A DNA stretch of 64,000 nucleotides from assembly GCF_001422735.1 (NCBI RefSeq), contig NZ_LMLZ01000001.1, positions 555,233-619,232 of the forward strand, given 5' to 3'. Each line of letters opens with the position of its first letter. Positions within the stretch are counted from its first letter, which is position 1. The DNA comes from Acidovorax sp. Leaf78. GTDB lineage: Bacteria; Pseudomonadota; Gammaproteobacteria; Burkholderiales; Burkholderiaceae_C. Under the pieces are notes generated by a model. It was not told where the DNA came from. It saw nothing but the letters and a program-made list of their open reading frames with translations, and ran no database searches. Position numbers and translations under genes: made by a program. This document shows positions 25,477-35,543 of this stretch, piece by piece.

Positions 25477-26253
25477 TTACCGGCCCAGCGCGAACACGAC
25501 AGGTGTGCGGTTGTCCGGTGCCGCGGGCTGCTGGCGCCATTGGCGGACCAGTTGGCTCTGGATGCGGGCTTCCGGCAGCGTCAGGCCGCTGGCCAGGGCC
25601 AGGCGGGTGTGGGGCTGCAGCGCCTGCACCAGGGCCTGCCACAGCGCCGCGTTGCGGTAGGGCGTCTCGATGAACAGCTGGGTCTGGCCGGTTTTCAGGG
25701 CCAGACCCTCCAGCTCCTTGATGCGCTGGGTGCGTTCCTGCGCATCCTGCGGCAGGTAGCCCACGAAGGCGAAGTTCTGCCCATTGAGCCCGCTGGCCGC
25801 CAGTGCCAGCAGCAGCGACACCGGTCCGACCAGCGGCACCACGCGGATGGAGAGATCGTGCGCCGCGCGCACCACGGATGACCCAGGGTCGGCCACGGCA
25901 GGCATGCCAGCCTCGCTGACCAGGCCGATGTCGTGCCCCGCCAGCGCGGCAGCCAGCAGGGGGCGCGCGTCGAACGGCGCGGAGCCCTTGTCGCCGTGGT
26001 CGCCCTTCTTGTGCACCTCGCGCGGCAGTTCGGTGATCTGCTGCTGCTGCAGGGGGGCGGCCAGCGGGTGCAGTGCATCGATGCGCTTGAGGTAGGCGCG
26101 GGTGCTCTTGGCGTTCTCGCACACCCAGTGCGTGAGGCGCGCGGCGGTCTGCAGGGTGCTGTCGGGCAGGGCGTCCTGCAGCGGGGCGGTGGTGTCGCAG
26201 CCAAAGTCGAGCGGGGCGGGTACCAGGAACAGGGTTCCGGTTTTTGTTTTCAT
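25477..26253 (-). CDS. SAM-dependent methyltransferase, RsmI/tetrapyrrole methylase family
   Basis: A 258-residue member of the tetrapyrrole-methylase fold that includes RsmI (16S rRNA 2'-O-methylation at C1402). Visible marks are TLFLVPAPLDFG at the N-terminus, the SAM-binding GLVSEAGMPAVADPGSSVVR (about residues 112-131) and LVGPVSLLLALAASGLNGQ. The usual RsmI N-terminus begins with GTLYVVATPIGN; here it is LVPAPLDFG, so this is a paralogue rather than the standard RsmI. The substrate could be rRNA or something else. Co-directional with maf. Confidence 0.85.
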   Translation of the reverse strand: MKTKTGTLFLVPAPLDFGCDTTAPLQDALPDSTLQTAARLTHWVCENAKSTRAYLKRIDALHPLAAPLQQQQITELPREVHKKGDHGDKGSAPFDARPLLAAALAGHDIGLVSEAGMPAVADPGSSVVRAAHDLSIRVVPLVGPVSLLLALAASGLNGQNFAFVGYLPQDAQERTQRIKELEGLALKTGQTQLFIETPYRNAALWQALVQALQPHTRLALASGLTLPEARIQSQLVRQWRQQPAAPDNRTPVVFALGR

Positions 26254-26348
26254 TGGGAGTATTTAGTGCGTTGTTCAGGGTCCGAGGACTCAGAATTGGA
26301 CGCGGTCCATGCCAGTGCACCCGTGGAACTGGCTTTGCCAGGCCACCG

Positions 26349-26405
26349 GGTGCGTCCCCCTCCCGAAGGAGAGGGGGAAGGCGCGAAGCGCCTCAGGGGG
26401 TGCTT
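26349..26405. repeat. GC-rich dispersed repeat (family B), copy 3
   Basis: TGCGTCCCCCTCCCGAAGG followed by AGAGGGGGAAGGCGCGAAGCG and CCTCAGGGGGTGCTT, at the 3' end of the maf gene. The layout matches the copy at 63160-63270. Confidence 0.6.
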
Positions 26406-26407
26406 GA

Positions 26408-27007
26408 TCACGGCAACACCAGGCCCGCGGCGCGCAGCATGCGGCAGGTGCGGATCAGCGGCAGGCCGATGAGGGCCGTGGGGTCGTCGCTGTGGATGGC
26501 GTCGAGCAGCGCGATGCCCAGGCCTTCGCTCTTGGCACTGCCGGCGCAGTCGTAGGGTTGCTCGGCGCGCAGGTAGCGCTCGATCTCTTCATCGGACAAG
26601 TCTCGGAATTTCACTTCCACCGGCGCCAGGTCGACCTGCTCGAACCCCGTGGCTGCGCACACCACGGCCACGGCCGTCTGGAAAATCACCGTCTGCCCAC
26701 GCATCTGGCGCAGTTGCTGGACGGCGCGTTCGTGTTCGCCAGGCTTGCCCAGCGGCGTGCCCGCCAGGTCGGCCACTTGGTCCGATCCAATCACGACGGC
26801 CTCGGGGTGCTGCTGCGCCACGGCGCGGGCCTTGGCCAGGGCCAGCCGCAGCGCCAGGGCGCGGGGGGCTTCGCCGGGCTCGGGGGTCTCGTCCACATGG
26901 GGGGCGGCCACGTCGAACGGCAGACGCAGCCGTTCCAGCAATTCACGGCGGTAGCGCGAGGTCGAGCCCAATACCAGAGGGCGTTGCAAGGGAGGGGATT
27001 GAAGCAT
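26408..27007 (-). CDS. maf: Maf-family nucleotide pyrophosphatase (YceF-type)
   Basis: A 199-residue Maf protein that hydrolyses non-canonical or modified nucleoside triphosphates. The N-terminal motif LVLGSTSRYRRELLERLRL and the active-site region VVIGSDQVADLAG are characteristic; SDQVA rather than SDTVV points to the YceF subgroup, which prefers 7-methyl-GTP. Gene order maf, then divergent yceD-rpmF-plsX, is conserved in proteobacteria. Only 25 bases separate it from the yceD start. Confidence 0.93.
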   Translation of the reverse strand: MLQSPPLQRPLVLGSTSRYRRELLERLRLPFDVAAPHVDETPEPGEAPRALALRLALAKARAVAQQHPEAVVIGSDQVADLAGTPLGKPGEHERAVQQLRQMRGQTVIFQTAVAVVCAATGFEQVDLAPVEVKFRDLSDEEIERYLRAEQPYDCAGSAKSEGLGIALLDAIHSDDPTALIGLPLIRTCRMLRAAGLVLP

Positions 27008-27032
27008 GCGCCGATTCTCTTACACTGCCGCC

Positions 27033-27584
27033 ATGACCAAGGAATTCTCCCCTCAACGCCTGGACGTGAAAGCCTTTGCACAGGCGGGCGGGCGGCTGTC
27101 GGGCCACGAATCACTTTTGAAGTACGAGCGCCTGGCCCAGGAGGCCAAAGGCCTGCACCCGGACCTGATGGTGGACTGGGAAGCCGTGGGCGAGGTGCGC
27201 ACCGCGCTGGGCGGTATGGGGCAGGTATGGCTGCGCATCAAGGTCACCGCCAGCTTCCCCATGGAATGCCAGCGCTGCCTGACGCCGGTGGACGTGCCCC
27301 TGGAGGTCGACCGCGAGTTCCGCTTCGTGGCCGACGAGGCCACCGCTGAAGCGCTGGACGACGAGAGCGAGGAAGACCTGCTCGCCATGACCCGCGAGTT
27401 CGACCTGCGCGAGCTGATCGAAGACGAACTGCTGATGGCGCTGCCCGTGGTGCCCAAGCACGACGAATGCCCGACCTCGGTGCCCATGGCATCGACCGAC
27501 GACGACTTCGAGGAAGCCAGTGCCGACAAGCCCAATCCCTTCGCGGCCTTGGCGGGTTTGCGCAAGGACACCAAGGGGCAGTGA
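27033..27584 (+). CDS. yceD: YceD family protein (DUF177)
   Basis: A 183-residue YceD. The conserved CQRCLTPVDVPLEV motif (about residues 79-92), the acidic centre and a conserved cysteine near the C-terminus (HDECPTSVP) are present. E. coli YceD affects 23S rRNA accumulation. The start is ATG 27033. It sits immediately before rpmF, as usual, with a 184-base gap holding a likely rpmF promoter. Confidence 0.93.
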   Translation: MTKEFSPQRLDVKAFAQAGGRLSGHESLLKYERLAQEAKGLHPDLMVDWEAVGEVRTALGGMGQVWLRIKVTASFPMECQRCLTPVDVPLEVDREFRFVADEATAEALDDESEEDLLAMTREFDLRELIEDELLMALPVVPKHDECPTSVPMASTDDDFEEASADKPNPFAALAGLRKDTKGQ

Positions 27585-27658
27585 GCCGCGCGAAGGGGCT
27601 TGCCGACCAGGCTGTCGCCTTGTGCCGACATGTGGAGGATGAGTCGCCCGAAAGGGTA

Positions 27659-27690
27659 TAGACAGCCCCCAAAATCATTTGGGTTATAAT
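27659..27690 (+). promoter_or_regulatory. Likely promoter of the rpmF-plsX-fab operon
   Basis: A perfect -10 box TATAAT at 27685-27690 lies 78 bases before the rpmF start. The best -35 candidate, TAGACA at 27659-27664, has a long 20-base spacer, so recognition may rely mostly on the -10. Confidence 0.6.
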
Positions 27691-27768
27691 CGAGGGCTTC
27701 ACGCGAATCCCCTCGTGTCTTTATGGGCTGATCGCGTATTTACCAACCTATTCAGACCAGGAGCCATC

Positions 27769-27951
27769 ATGGCCGTTCAGCAAAACAAAAAGTCCCCTTC
27801 CAAGCGCGGTATGCACCGTTCGCACAATGCCCTGAATGTGCCAGGCATTGCAGTGGAACCCACCACCGGTGAAACCCACCTGCGTCACCACATCAGCCCC
27901 AACGGTTTCTACCGTGGTCGCCAGGTGCTGAAGAACAAGTCCGAAGCCTGA
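27769..27951 (+). CDS. rpmF: 50S ribosomal protein L32
   Basis: A 60-residue L32, recognised from [20 protein letters not shown] at the start and [15 protein letters not shown] at the end. A component of the large ribosomal subunit. Its position ahead of plsX links ribosome and membrane-lipid synthesis, as in E. coli. AGGAG lies just upstream of the ATG. Confidence 0.98.
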   Translation: MAVQQNKKSPSKRGMHRSHNALNVPGIAVEPTTGETHLRHHISPNGFYRGRQVLKNKSEA

Positions 27952-27967
27952 CCTTCGCACCATCCAC

Positions 27968-28008
27968 AGGCCCGTTGCTACTGAAAGCGTAGCGCGGGCC
28001 TTTGTTTT
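27968..28008 (+). terminator. Hairpin after rpmF (partial terminator)
   Basis: AGGCCCG pairs with CGGGCCT, extended inward by GCTAC/GTAGC, and is followed by TTTGTTTTGG. It would set rpmF output above that of the downstream lipid genes if leaky. Confidence 0.75.
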
Positions 28009-28056
28009 GGTTATTGCATTTCATCGCTGGCCCACGGCCAGTCAGACTAGTCGCCC

Positions 28057-29112
28057 ATGATCACACTGGCTGTTGACTGCATGGGGGGCGACCATGGCCC
28101 CCGCGTCACGCTCGCGGCGTGCCGTCAGTTTCTCGACAATCATCCGGATGCTCGCCTGCTGCTCGTCGGCCTGGCGGACAGCCTGCAGTCGTTTTCGCAC
28201 GATCGGGCCACGGTCGTTGTCGCCACCGAGGTGGTGGCGATGGACGACCCGGTGGAAGTGGCCCTGCGCAAGAAGAAAGACTCTTCCATGCGCGTTGCCA
28301 TCCAGCAGGTCAAGGACGGGGCTGCCGCGGCTGCCGTGTCAGCCGGCAATACCGGCGCACTGATGGCGATTGCCCGCTATCTCCTCAAAACCCTGGACGG
28401 CATCGACCGCCCTGCGATCGCCACCCAGTTGCCTAATGCCTTGGGCGGTGCCACCACGGTGCTGGACCTGGGTGCGAATGTGGACTGCTCGGCCGAGCAT
28501 CTGCTGCAGTTCGCGGTGATGGGCTCCGCGCTGGTGTCGGCCCTTCAAGAGGGTGGCGAGCCCACCGTCGGCTTGCTGAACATCGGTGAAGAAGTCATCA
28601 AGGGCAGCGAAGTCATCAAAAGAGCCGGTGAACTGCTGCGATCTGCTGGCAACGCCGGCGATCTGAACTTTTTTGGCAATGTCGAGGGCAACGACATCTT
28701 CAAGGGTACTGTCGACATCGTGGTATGTGACGGATTTGTGGGGAACGTGGCCCTCAAGGCGAGCGAAGGTGTGGCGTCCATGATCATCGGCGCCCTGAAG
28801 GCCGAGTTCTCGCACAACATTTTCACCAAAATGGCTGCCATCGTGGCCTATCCGGTCCTAAAAGCGCTGATGAAGCGTATGGACTACCGGCGCTACAACG
28901 GTGCGGCGCTTTTGGGGCTGCGCGGACTGGTCTTCAAGAGCCACGGATCGGCGGACACAATGGCTTTCGAGCAGGCTTTGAACCGGGCGTATGATGCAGC
29001 CCGCAACAACCTGCTCGACCGCGTCCGGACCCGGATTGCGCATGCGGCCCCGCTCCTCGCGCCCGCAGATGCCCAGACCCAACCTGGCGTAGCGGCGACG
29101 ACGAGACATTGA
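28057..29112 (+). CDS. plsX: Phosphate acyltransferase PlsX
   Basis: A 351-residue PlsX that makes acyl-phosphate from acyl-ACP for phospholipid synthesis. The N-terminal [14 protein letters not shown] and the internal [19 protein letters not shown] are family signatures, as is [17 protein letters not shown]. Length is typical. The stop overlaps the fabH start (TGATG). Confidence 0.97.
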   Translation: MITLAVDCMGGDHGPRVTLAACRQFLDNHPDARLLLVGLADSLQSFSHDRATVVVATEVVAMDDPVEVALRKKKDSSMRVAIQQVKDGAAAAAVSAGNTGALMAIARYLLKTLDGIDRPAIATQLPNALGGATTVLDLGANVDCSAEHLLQFAVMGSALVSALQEGGEPTVGLLNIGEEVIKGSEVIKRAGELLRSAGNAGDLNFFGNVEGNDIFKGTVDIVVCDGFVGNVALKASEGVASMIIGALKAEFSHNIFTKMAAIVAYPVLKALMKRMDYRRYNGAALLGLRGLVFKSHGSADTMAFEQALNRAYDAARNNLLDRVRTRIAHAAPLLAPADAQTQPGVAATTRH

Positions 29113-30089
29113 TGAGACGCTACTCCCGCATTACCGGTACCGGCAGCTATCTGCCCCCGCGCCGGTTGACCAACGCCGATCTGGTAGCTGAATTGGGCCA
29201 GCGCGGTATCGAAACTTCGGACGAATGGATCGTGGAACGCACCGGTATCCGGGCGCGCCACTTTGCCGCGCCCGATGTCGGCAGCAGCGACCTGGGGCTG
29301 GAAGCCGCACGCAATGCCTTGCAGGCGGCGGGCCTGCAACCCACGGACATCGATCTCATCATCGTGGCCACGTCCACACCGGACATGGTGTTCCCCTCCA
29401 CCGCTTGCATCCTGCAGAACAAGCTGGGTGCCAATGGCTGTCCCGCCTTCGATGTGCAGGCCGTGTGCAGCGGCTTTGTGTATGCGCTGGCGGTGGCCGA
29501 CGCCATGATCCAGTCCGGCGGAGCCAGCCGCGCACTCGTGGTCGGCTCGGAGGTGTTCAGCCGTATCCTGGATTTCAACGACCGCACGACCTGTGTGCTG
29601 TTTGGCGACGGAGCCGGCGCTGTGGTGCTGGAGGCGTCAGACACGCCCGGCATCTTGTCGAGTGATCTGCATGCCGACGGCAAGCATGTCGGCATCCTGT
29701 GTGTGCCGGGCGGTGTCTCGGGTGGGCAGGTGCTGGGCGACCCACTGCTCAAGATGGACGGACAGGCCGTGTTCAAGCTGGCGGTCGGGGTGCTTGAAAA
29801 GGCAGCCCATGCCGTGCTGGCCAAGGCGGGCTTGGTCGAAGCAGATATCGACTGGCTGATTCCTCACCAGGCCAACATCCGCATCATGCAAAGCACCGCC
29901 AGAAAGCTCAAGCTGCCCATGGACAAGGTGGTGGTCACGGTGGACCAGCATGGCAATACGTCGGCGGCGTCCATTCCCCTGGCGCTCGACCACGGTGTGC
30001 GCACCGGTCAGGTCAAGAAGGGGCAGACCCTGCTGCTCGAAGGTGTGGGCGGCGGCTTCACCTGGGGCGCCGTGCTCCTGAAGTTGTAG
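29112..30089 (+). CDS. fabH: 3-oxoacyl-ACP synthase III
   Basis: A 325-residue beta-ketoacyl-ACP synthase III that condenses acetyl-CoA with malonyl-ACP to start fatty-acid synthesis. The catalytic Cys is in [14 protein letters not shown], His in [12 protein letters not shown] and Asn in [17 protein letters not shown] 29112 is coupled to plsX. The stop codon TAG lies at the left edge of a family A repeat. Confidence 0.97.
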   Translation: MRRYSRITGTGSYLPPRRLTNADLVAELGQRGIETSDEWIVERTGIRARHFAAPDVGSSDLGLEAARNALQAAGLQPTDIDLIIVATSTPDMVFPSTACILQNKLGANGCPAFDVQAVCSGFVYALAVADAMIQSGGASRALVVGSEVFSRILDFNDRTTCVLFGDGAGAVVLEASDTPGILSSDLHADGKHVGILCVPGGVSGGQVLGDPLLKMDGQAVFKLAVGVLEKAAHAVLAKAGLVEADIDWLIPHQANIRIMQSTARKLKLPMDKVVVTVDQHGNTSAASIPLALDHGVRTGQVKKGQTLLLEGVGGGFTWGAVLLKL

Positions 30090-30146
30090 CTTTCTGCGCT
30101 TGCTGGGCAAGCGGTAGGGCGAGATTTCAACCATATTTCTGGATTT
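30086..30146. repeat. AGCGCTT-type dispersed palindrome (family A), copy 4
   Basis: Core GTAGCTTTCTGCGCTTGCTG followed by GGCAAGCGGTAGGGCGA, filling the fabH-fabD gap and providing the fabH stop codon. Confidence 0.65.
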
Positions 30147-30149
30147 TTC

Positions 30150-31100
30150 ATGAAGACTTTTGCATTGGTCTTTCCCGGGCAAGGCTCTCAGTCCGTGGGC
30201 ATGCTGGACGGCTGGGGCGACAACCCCGTGGTCTTGCAGACGCTGCAGGAGGCCTCGGATGCGCTGGGCGAGAACGTCGGCCAGTTGATCAAGGATGGCC
30301 CCAAGGAAGCGCTGGCACTGACGACGAACACGCAGCCTGTGATGCTGGTGGCGGGTGTCGCGGCCTGGCGCGTGTGGCGTGCCGAAGGTGGTGCGCTGCC
30401 GGCTGCGGTGGCCGGGCACTCGCTGGGCGAGTATTCGGCGCTGGTGGCTGCGGGCGTGCTCACGCTGGCGCAAGCCGCGCCGCTGGTGCGACTGCGCGCT
30501 GCCGCCATGCAGGAAGCCGTGCCGGTGGGTACGGGTGCCATGGCGGCCATCCTGGGCATGGATTCGGCCAAGGTCATCGCCGGGTGTGCCGAAGCACTGG
30601 CTTCGTTCGGCCCTGGCACTTCGGAAGTGGTCGAGGCGGTCAATTTCAACGACCCCATCCAGACCGTGATTGCGGGCACCAAGGCGGGCGTGGACAAGGC
30701 CTGCGAAGTGCTCAAGGCTGCAGGCGCCAAGCGCACGCTGCCCCTGCCGGTGTCGGCCCCTTTCCACTCCAGTCTGATGAAGCCCGCGGCCGATAAGCTG
30801 CGTGCAGCGCTGGCGGATGTGGCGCTCGCGGCGCCGCAGATTCCCGTTCTCAACAACGTGGACGTGGCCCTGCAGCAAGATGCCGACGCGATCCGCGATG
30901 CGCTGTACCGCCAGGCTTTTGGCCCCGTGCGCTGGGTCGAATGCGTGCACGCCCTGAAGGCGCGTGGCATCACCCACATCATCGAAAGCGGCCCTGGCAA
31001 GGTGCTGGCGGGCCTCACCAAACGCATCGACCCTGAACTGGTCGGTGGCGCCCTATTTGATCCGGCCTCGCTGGCCGAAACCCGGGAGTTGCTGGCATGA
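30150..31100 (+). CDS. fabD: Malonyl-CoA:ACP transacylase
   Basis: A 316-residue FabD. The nucleophilic serine is in VAGHSLGEYSALVAAG, the oxyanion/entry motif is FPGQGSQSVGML and the catalytic His lies in PVSAPFHSSLM. It loads malonyl groups onto acyl carrier protein. The fabG start overlaps its stop by four bases (ATGA). Confidence 0.97.
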   Translation: MKTFALVFPGQGSQSVGMLDGWGDNPVVLQTLQEASDALGENVGQLIKDGPKEALALTTNTQPVMLVAGVAAWRVWRAEGGALPAAVAGHSLGEYSALVAAGVLTLAQAAPLVRLRAAAMQEAVPVGTGAMAAILGMDSAKVIAGCAEALASFGPGTSEVVEAVNFNDPIQTVIAGTKAGVDKACEVLKAAGAKRTLPLPVSAPFHSSLMKPAADKLRAALADVALAAPQIPVLNNVDVALQQDADAIRDALYRQAFGPVRWVECVHALKARGITHIIESGPGKVLAGLTKRIDPELVGGALFDPASLAETRELLA

Positions 31101-31843
31101 CGGAAACCTCATCGGCAGCGCAGGTCGCGCTGGTCACCGGCGCATCGCGCGGCATCGGCGCGGCCATCGCGCTGGAGCTGGCCGTGCGCGGCTACCAGGT
31201 GGTGGGCACTGCCACTACGGACGAAGGCGCACAGCGTATCAGCCAGGCGCTTGCGGCCTACCCAGGCTGCCGCGGCGCCAATCTGAATGTGAACGACATG
31301 GCGGCCATCGACGCGCTGCTGGACACCATCGTCAAGCAGCAGGGCGGTCTGCACGTGCTGGTGAACAACGCAGGCATCACCCGCGACACCCTGGCCATGC
31401 GCATGAAGGACGATGACTGGGATGCGGTGCTCGACACCAATCTCAAGGCCGTTTTCCGCATGAGCCGCGCCGCCATTCGTCCGATGATGAAGCAGCGTTT
31501 CGGGCGCATCATCAGCATCACCAGTGTGGTGGGCGCGTCCGGCAATCCGGGACAGGCCAACTACGCCGCGGCGAAGGCGGGCGTGGCCGGCATGACGCGT
31601 GCACTGGCCCGTGAGCTGGGCAGCCGCAGCATCACCGTGAACTGCGTGGCACCCGGTTTCATCGAGACGGACATGACGTCCGTGTTGGCCGAAGAGCAGC
31701 AAAAAGCGCTCAATGCACAGATCCCGCTGGGCCACATGGGCAAGCCTCGGGACATCGCGCATGCGGTCGCTTATCTCGCCTCGCGCGAGGCTGGTTATGT
31801 GACGGGGCAGGAGTTGCACGTCAATGGCGGCATGTACATGTAA
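31097..31843 (+). CDS. fabG: 3-oxoacyl-ACP reductase
   Basis: A 248-residue short-chain dehydrogenase. The NADPH motif is VTGASRGIGAAIALEL, the structural NNAGITRD follows, and the catalytic Tyr-Lys pair is in ANYAAAKAGVAGM with Ser in ISITSVVGASGNPG. It reduces 3-oxoacyl-ACP in each elongation cycle. Its translation is coupled to fabD. Confidence 0.97.
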   Translation: MTETSSAAQVALVTGASRGIGAAIALELAVRGYQVVGTATTDEGAQRISQALAAYPGCRGANLNVNDMAAIDALLDTIVKQQGGLHVLVNNAGITRDTLAMRMKDDDWDAVLDTNLKAVFRMSRAAIRPMMKQRFGRIISITSVVGASGNPGQANYAAAKAGVAGMTRALARELGSRSITVNCVAPGFIETDMTSVLAEEQQKALNAQIPLGHMGKPRDIAHAVAYLASREAGYVTGQELHVNGGMYM

Positions 31844-31883
31844 TTAATGAAAGATAACGCCGCTTCATCCGGACGGCGGGCTG

Positions 31884-32185
<302 letters not shown>

Positions 32186-32233
32186 GCGGCGCACTGCGCC
32201 TGACTCAAGCGATCAGCTAGAAGGTTTTCACGC

Positions 32234-33478
32234 ATGAGCCGTCGTCGCGTTGTCGTGACCGGCCTGGGATGCGTCAGCCCCGTGGGTAACACGGTGGCCG
32301 AGTCCTGGGCCAATATTCTTGCCGGCCAGTCCGGCATTGACCTTATCACCAAGTTCGATGCATCGAACTTCGCCTGCAAGATTGCAGGGGAGGTCAAGGG
32401 TTTCGACCTGGAGTCGTACATCAGCGCCAAGGATGCGCGCGCGATGGACAGTTTCATCCACTTCGGCATTGCCGCTGCTGCACAAGCCGTGCAGGATGCG
32501 GGCCTGCCGACGGGTGAAGCGCTCAGTGAAGATCTGGCCACCCGCATTGCCTGCGTGATTGGCTCCGGGATCGGTGGCCTGCCACTGATCGAAAACACCC
32601 ATGCCGAGCTCACCAACCGGGGTCCCCGGCGTGTCACGCCGTTCTTCGTGCCGGCGTCCATCATCAACATGGTGGCGGGGCATGTGTCCATGCGGTTTGG
32701 ATTCAAGGGTCCTAACCTCGCTGTGGTGACTGCCTGCACAACGGGCTTGCATTGCATCGGCGAAGCGGGCCGCATGATCGAATACGGAGATGCCGACGTG
32801 GTCGTGGCGGGTGGTACCGAATCCACTGTCTCGCCGCTGGGCATCGGCGGCTTCGCTGCCATGCGTGCGCTGTCGACGCGCAACGATGATCCCAAGACGG
32901 CATCCCGCCCCTGGGACAAGGACCGCGACGGTTTTGTGCTGGGCGAGGGCGCCGGGGTCATGGTGCTCGAAGAGTACGAGCATGCCAAGGCCCGCGGTGC
33001 CAAGATTTACGCCGAACTGAGCGGCTTCGGCATGAGTGCCGACGCCGGCCACATGACGGCACCCAACATGGACGGCCCGCGCCGCGCGATGCTCAACGCC
33101 TTGCGCAATGCAGGCATGAATGCCGACCAAGTGGACTACCTGAACGCGCACGGCACCTCCACGCCGCTGGGCGACCTGAACGAAACGAATGCCATCAAGG
33201 CGGCCCTGGGCGACCACGCCTACAAGACCGTCGTGAGCTCGACCAAATCCATGACCGGCCATCTGCTGGGTGGAGCGGGCGGCATCGAAAGTATTTTCAC
33301 CGTGCTCGCGCTGTACCACCAGAAGGTGCCGCCCACGATCAACCTGTTCAACCAGGACCCCGAGTGCGATCTGGATTACTGTGCCAACACGGCCCGGGAC
33401 ATGAAGATCGACGTGGCCGTGAAGAACAACTTCGGCTTCGGGGGCACCAACGGCACGCTGGTGTTCAAGCGCGCCTGA
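32234..33478 (+). CDS. fabF: 3-oxoacyl-ACP synthase II
   Basis: A 414-residue condensing enzyme. The catalytic Cys is in [15 protein letters not shown], and the two histidines are in [12 protein letters not shown] and [16 protein letters not shown]-terminal [17 protein letters not shown] is typical. It elongates and controls unsaturated fatty-acid content. It is the last gene of the fatty-acid block; a hairpin follows. Confidence 0.98.
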   Translation: MSRRRVVVTGLGCVSPVGNTVAESWANILAGQSGIDLITKFDASNFACKIAGEVKGFDLESYISAKDARAMDSFIHFGIAAAAQAVQDAGLPTGEALSEDLATRIACVIGSGIGGLPLIENTHAELTNRGPRRVTPFFVPASIINMVAGHVSMRFGFKGPNLAVVTACTTGLHCIGEAGRMIEYGDADVVVAGGTESTVSPLGIGGFAAMRALSTRNDDPKTASRPWDKDRDGFVLGEGAGVMVLEEYEHAKARGAKIYAELSGFGMSADAGHMTAPNMDGPRRAMLNALRNAGMNADQVDYLNAHGTSTPLGDLNETNAIKAALGDHAYKTVVSSTKSMTGHLLGGAGGIESIFTVLALYHQKVPPTINLFNQDPECDLDYCANTARDMKIDVAVKNNFGFGGTNGTLVFKRA

Positions 33479-33483
33479 ACGCG

Positions 33484-33508
33484 GTGTCCATTGCTTCGCG
33501 GTGGACAC
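33484..33508 (+). terminator. Hairpin after fabF
   Basis: GTGTCCA (33484-33490) pairs with TGGACAC (33502-33508) around an 11-base loop. The tract that follows is T/G-rich, not a clean T run, so termination strength is uncertain. Confidence 0.4.
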
Positions 33509-33673
33509 TGTGGATTGGTCTTTGGGGTGCAGTCTCTTTGCCTGCAGTTCTCAAACACGCCTGGAGCGCCCAGACGGCAGCGCGCTTTGCGTGCGCAGGC
33601 AAGGCGGGTTCTCGCAAACGCTGCGCTTGCACGCTTCTGAGTCTCCCGTCTTCAGCGTGAGGCATCAGGCCCC

Positions 33674-34180
33674 ATGAGCAAGCTGGCGCGGTACGCCCCG
33701 GCGGTGAACTATCCCTTCGGACGCAGCAGCGTTCTGGCGGCTTTTCTTGTCGCCGTGGCGGCAGGGGGACTCGGCGGATTGGTGGCCTGGGCGTTGCAGG
33801 GCGTTCGTGCGGGTATCCAGTGGCCCGTCTGGGTGGCCATGGGCGTGTGGCTGGTAGCCGCGATCAATGCCTTTGATTTCTGGCGCCGTCAGCCTGTGGG
33901 CACCCTCCGCTGGGATGGGCAGTCCTGGTCGGTCACTGTGGCTGGCGGACATGCCGATGGGCAGGCCCGGGCACTTTCTGGCCCGCCGGGAATCTTTCTC
34001 GACATGCAGTCGCACTTGTGGGTGCATGTTTCGCCCGCGGGGCGTCGCGATCTCTGGCTATGGCTGGAGCGTTCAAGCCAACCCGAGCGTTGGATGGATC
34101 TGCGCCGTGCGGTATATTCGCGCGCCAAGCCGGGCGTTGACCCTGACGCAATCGCCCCGGCTGGTAGCCGTGGGGCGTGA
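33674..34180 (+). CDS. Small membrane protein between fabF and rpoE (YgfX-like)
   Basis: A 168-residue protein with two N-terminal transmembrane helices (about residues 20-42 and 50-66: SSVLAAFLVAVAAGGLGGLV, WPVWVAMGVWLVAAINAFDF). A cytoplasmic C-terminal half contains TLRWDGQSWSV and HLWVHVSPAGRRDLWLWLER. This layout recalls YgfX/CptA proteins that in E. coli pair with SdhE, but no sdhE is present. In betaproteobacteria an unnamed gene of this kind often precedes rpoE. The function is not established. Confidence 0.75.
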   Translation: MSKLARYAPAVNYPFGRSSVLAAFLVAVAAGGLGGLVAWALQGVRAGIQWPVWVAMGVWLVAAINAFDFWRRQPVGTLRWDGQSWSVTVAGGHADGQARALSGPPGIFLDMQSHLWVHVSPAGRRDLWLWLERSSQPERWMDLRRAVYSRAKPGVDPDAIAPAGSRGA

Positions 34181-34193
34181 TTTTCGAGCATCA

Positions 34194-34820
34194 ATGACTG
34201 TAAATACGCCTTCCCCTTCCGAGGACAGTGATCTCCAACTGGTGGAGCGCACGGTTGCGGGCGATCAGCGTGCCTACGAGTTGCTGGTCATTAAATACCA
34301 GCGGCGCATCGAGCGGCTCATTGGCCGGATGGTGCGCGATACGGACATCATTCCGGACATCGCGCAGGAAACCTTCATCCGCGCCTACCGGGCCCTGCAC
34401 CAATTTCGCGGAGAGGCCCAGTTCTACACCTGGCTTTACCGTATCGCGGTGAACACGGCCAAAAAAGCGCTCATGGACATGAAGCGCAACCCGGTCATCT
34501 CTGAAAACGCGCTGCGAGGGAATGACGACGAAGATGAAACTTCCCGCCTCGGACATGAACTAACCAGCGAAGAAACCCCCGAAACCGTACTCGCTGCCCG
34601 AGAAATCGCGCAAGCCGTCAATGCGGCGATGGAGGCCTTACCCGAGGATTTGCGCCAGGCGGTCACGCTGCGTGAGATCGAAGGGCTGAGTTACGACGAG
34701 ATCGCGCTGGCGATGGGATGCCCCATCGGCACGGTCCGGTCGCGAATTTTTCGGGCGCGGGAGGCCATTTCGGCCCGGGTGCGTCCTTTGCTCGAAAACC
34801 AGTCGGGCAAACGGTGGTGA
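34194..34820 (+). CDS. rpoE: RNA polymerase sigma-E factor
   Basis: A 208-residue ECF sigma factor of the envelope-stress type. Region 2 includes YQRRIERLIGRMVRDTDIIP and DIAQETFIRAYRAL; region 4 includes LREIEGLSYDEIALAMGCP and TVRSRIFRAREAI. Directly followed by rseA and rseB homologues and a DegP-type protease, which defines its role in responding to misfolded outer-membrane proteins. ATG 34194 is used. Confidence 0.97.
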   Translation: MTVNTPSPSEDSDLQLVERTVAGDQRAYELLVIKYQRRIERLIGRMVRDTDIIPDIAQETFIRAYRALHQFRGEAQFYTWLYRIAVNTAKKALMDMKRNPVISENALRGNDDEDETSRLGHELTSEETPETVLAAREIAQAVNAAMEALPEDLRQAVTLREIEGLSYDEIALAMGCPIGTVRSRIFRAREAISARVRPLLENQSGKRW

Positions 34821-34829
34821 GGTGATGAA

Positions 34830-35504
34830 ATGAACAAGGCTGTAGCAAACATCAAATCGACGGGTAGTTCCATGGCGGACAGTACGGACAAACGAGAACA
34901 ACTTTCTGCGCTGGCAGACGGGCAGCTGCAAGGCGCTGAACTGGCGGATGCGCTGGCCTATGCGGGCCAGGACGATGAAGCCATGGCCACGTGGGAGCTG
35001 TACCACCTGGTCGGCGATGTGCTGCGCTCGCCGGAGCTCGCGCAGTCCGTCGACACGGGTTTCATGAGCCGGTTGCGCACGGAATTGGCCAAGGAGCCGC
35101 TGCCGGTGCGGGCGCAGGAGCCCGTGCAGGTGGCTGTGGTGGCCCCTGTGGCAACGGCGGCAGCCAATGCGTCCGTTTTCCGCTGGAAGATGGCCGCGGG
35201 ATTTGCCTCGATGGCCGCAGTGGCTGCCATCGGCTGGTCGTCGCTGTCCAGCCTGCAAGGCGGGGCAGGGCAGGTGCCGGCGGGCGCGCAACTGGCCCAG
35301 CAATCTGCGGAGCGCCCAGCACAGGCGGGCTCTGTGGCAGCGCCCGTGGTGGCGGTTGCCGATGCTGACGGGCAGCAGATCATGATCCGTGACCCGCGTC
35401 TGGACGAGCTGTTGGCCGCCCACAAGCAATTTGGAAGCACCTCGGCGTTGCAAATGCCGGCAGGTTTCTTGCGCAATGCCACCTTTGAGACTCCCAACCG
35501 CTGA
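34830..35504 (+). CDS. rseA: Sigma-E anti-sigma factor RseA-like
   Basis: A 224-residue single-pass membrane protein. The N-terminal cytoplasmic anti-sigma domain includes REQLSALADGQLQGAELADA (about residues 22-41) and WELYHLVGDVLRSPELA. A transmembrane segment lies at about 113-132 (MAAGFASMAAVAAIGW). The periplasmic remainder is Ala/Gln-rich. It would hold sigma-E at the membrane until cleaved. GAGGTGATG precedes the start; ATG 34872 is an alternative. Placement after rpoE is diagnostic. Confidence 0.9.
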   Translation: MNKAVANIKSTGSSMADSTDKREQLSALADGQLQGAELADALAYAGQDDEAMATWELYHLVGDVLRSPELAQSVDTGFMSRLRTELAKEPLPVRAQEPVQVAVVAPVATAAANASVFRWKMAAGFASMAAVAAIGWSSLSSLQGGAGQVPAGAQLAQQSAERPAQAGSVAAPVVAVADADGQQIMIRDPRLDELLAAHKQFGSTSALQMPAGFLRNATFETPNR

Positions 35505-35543
35505 ATGCCTGGCCGGCACAGGCATTGGCATTGAGGTGGTGCG

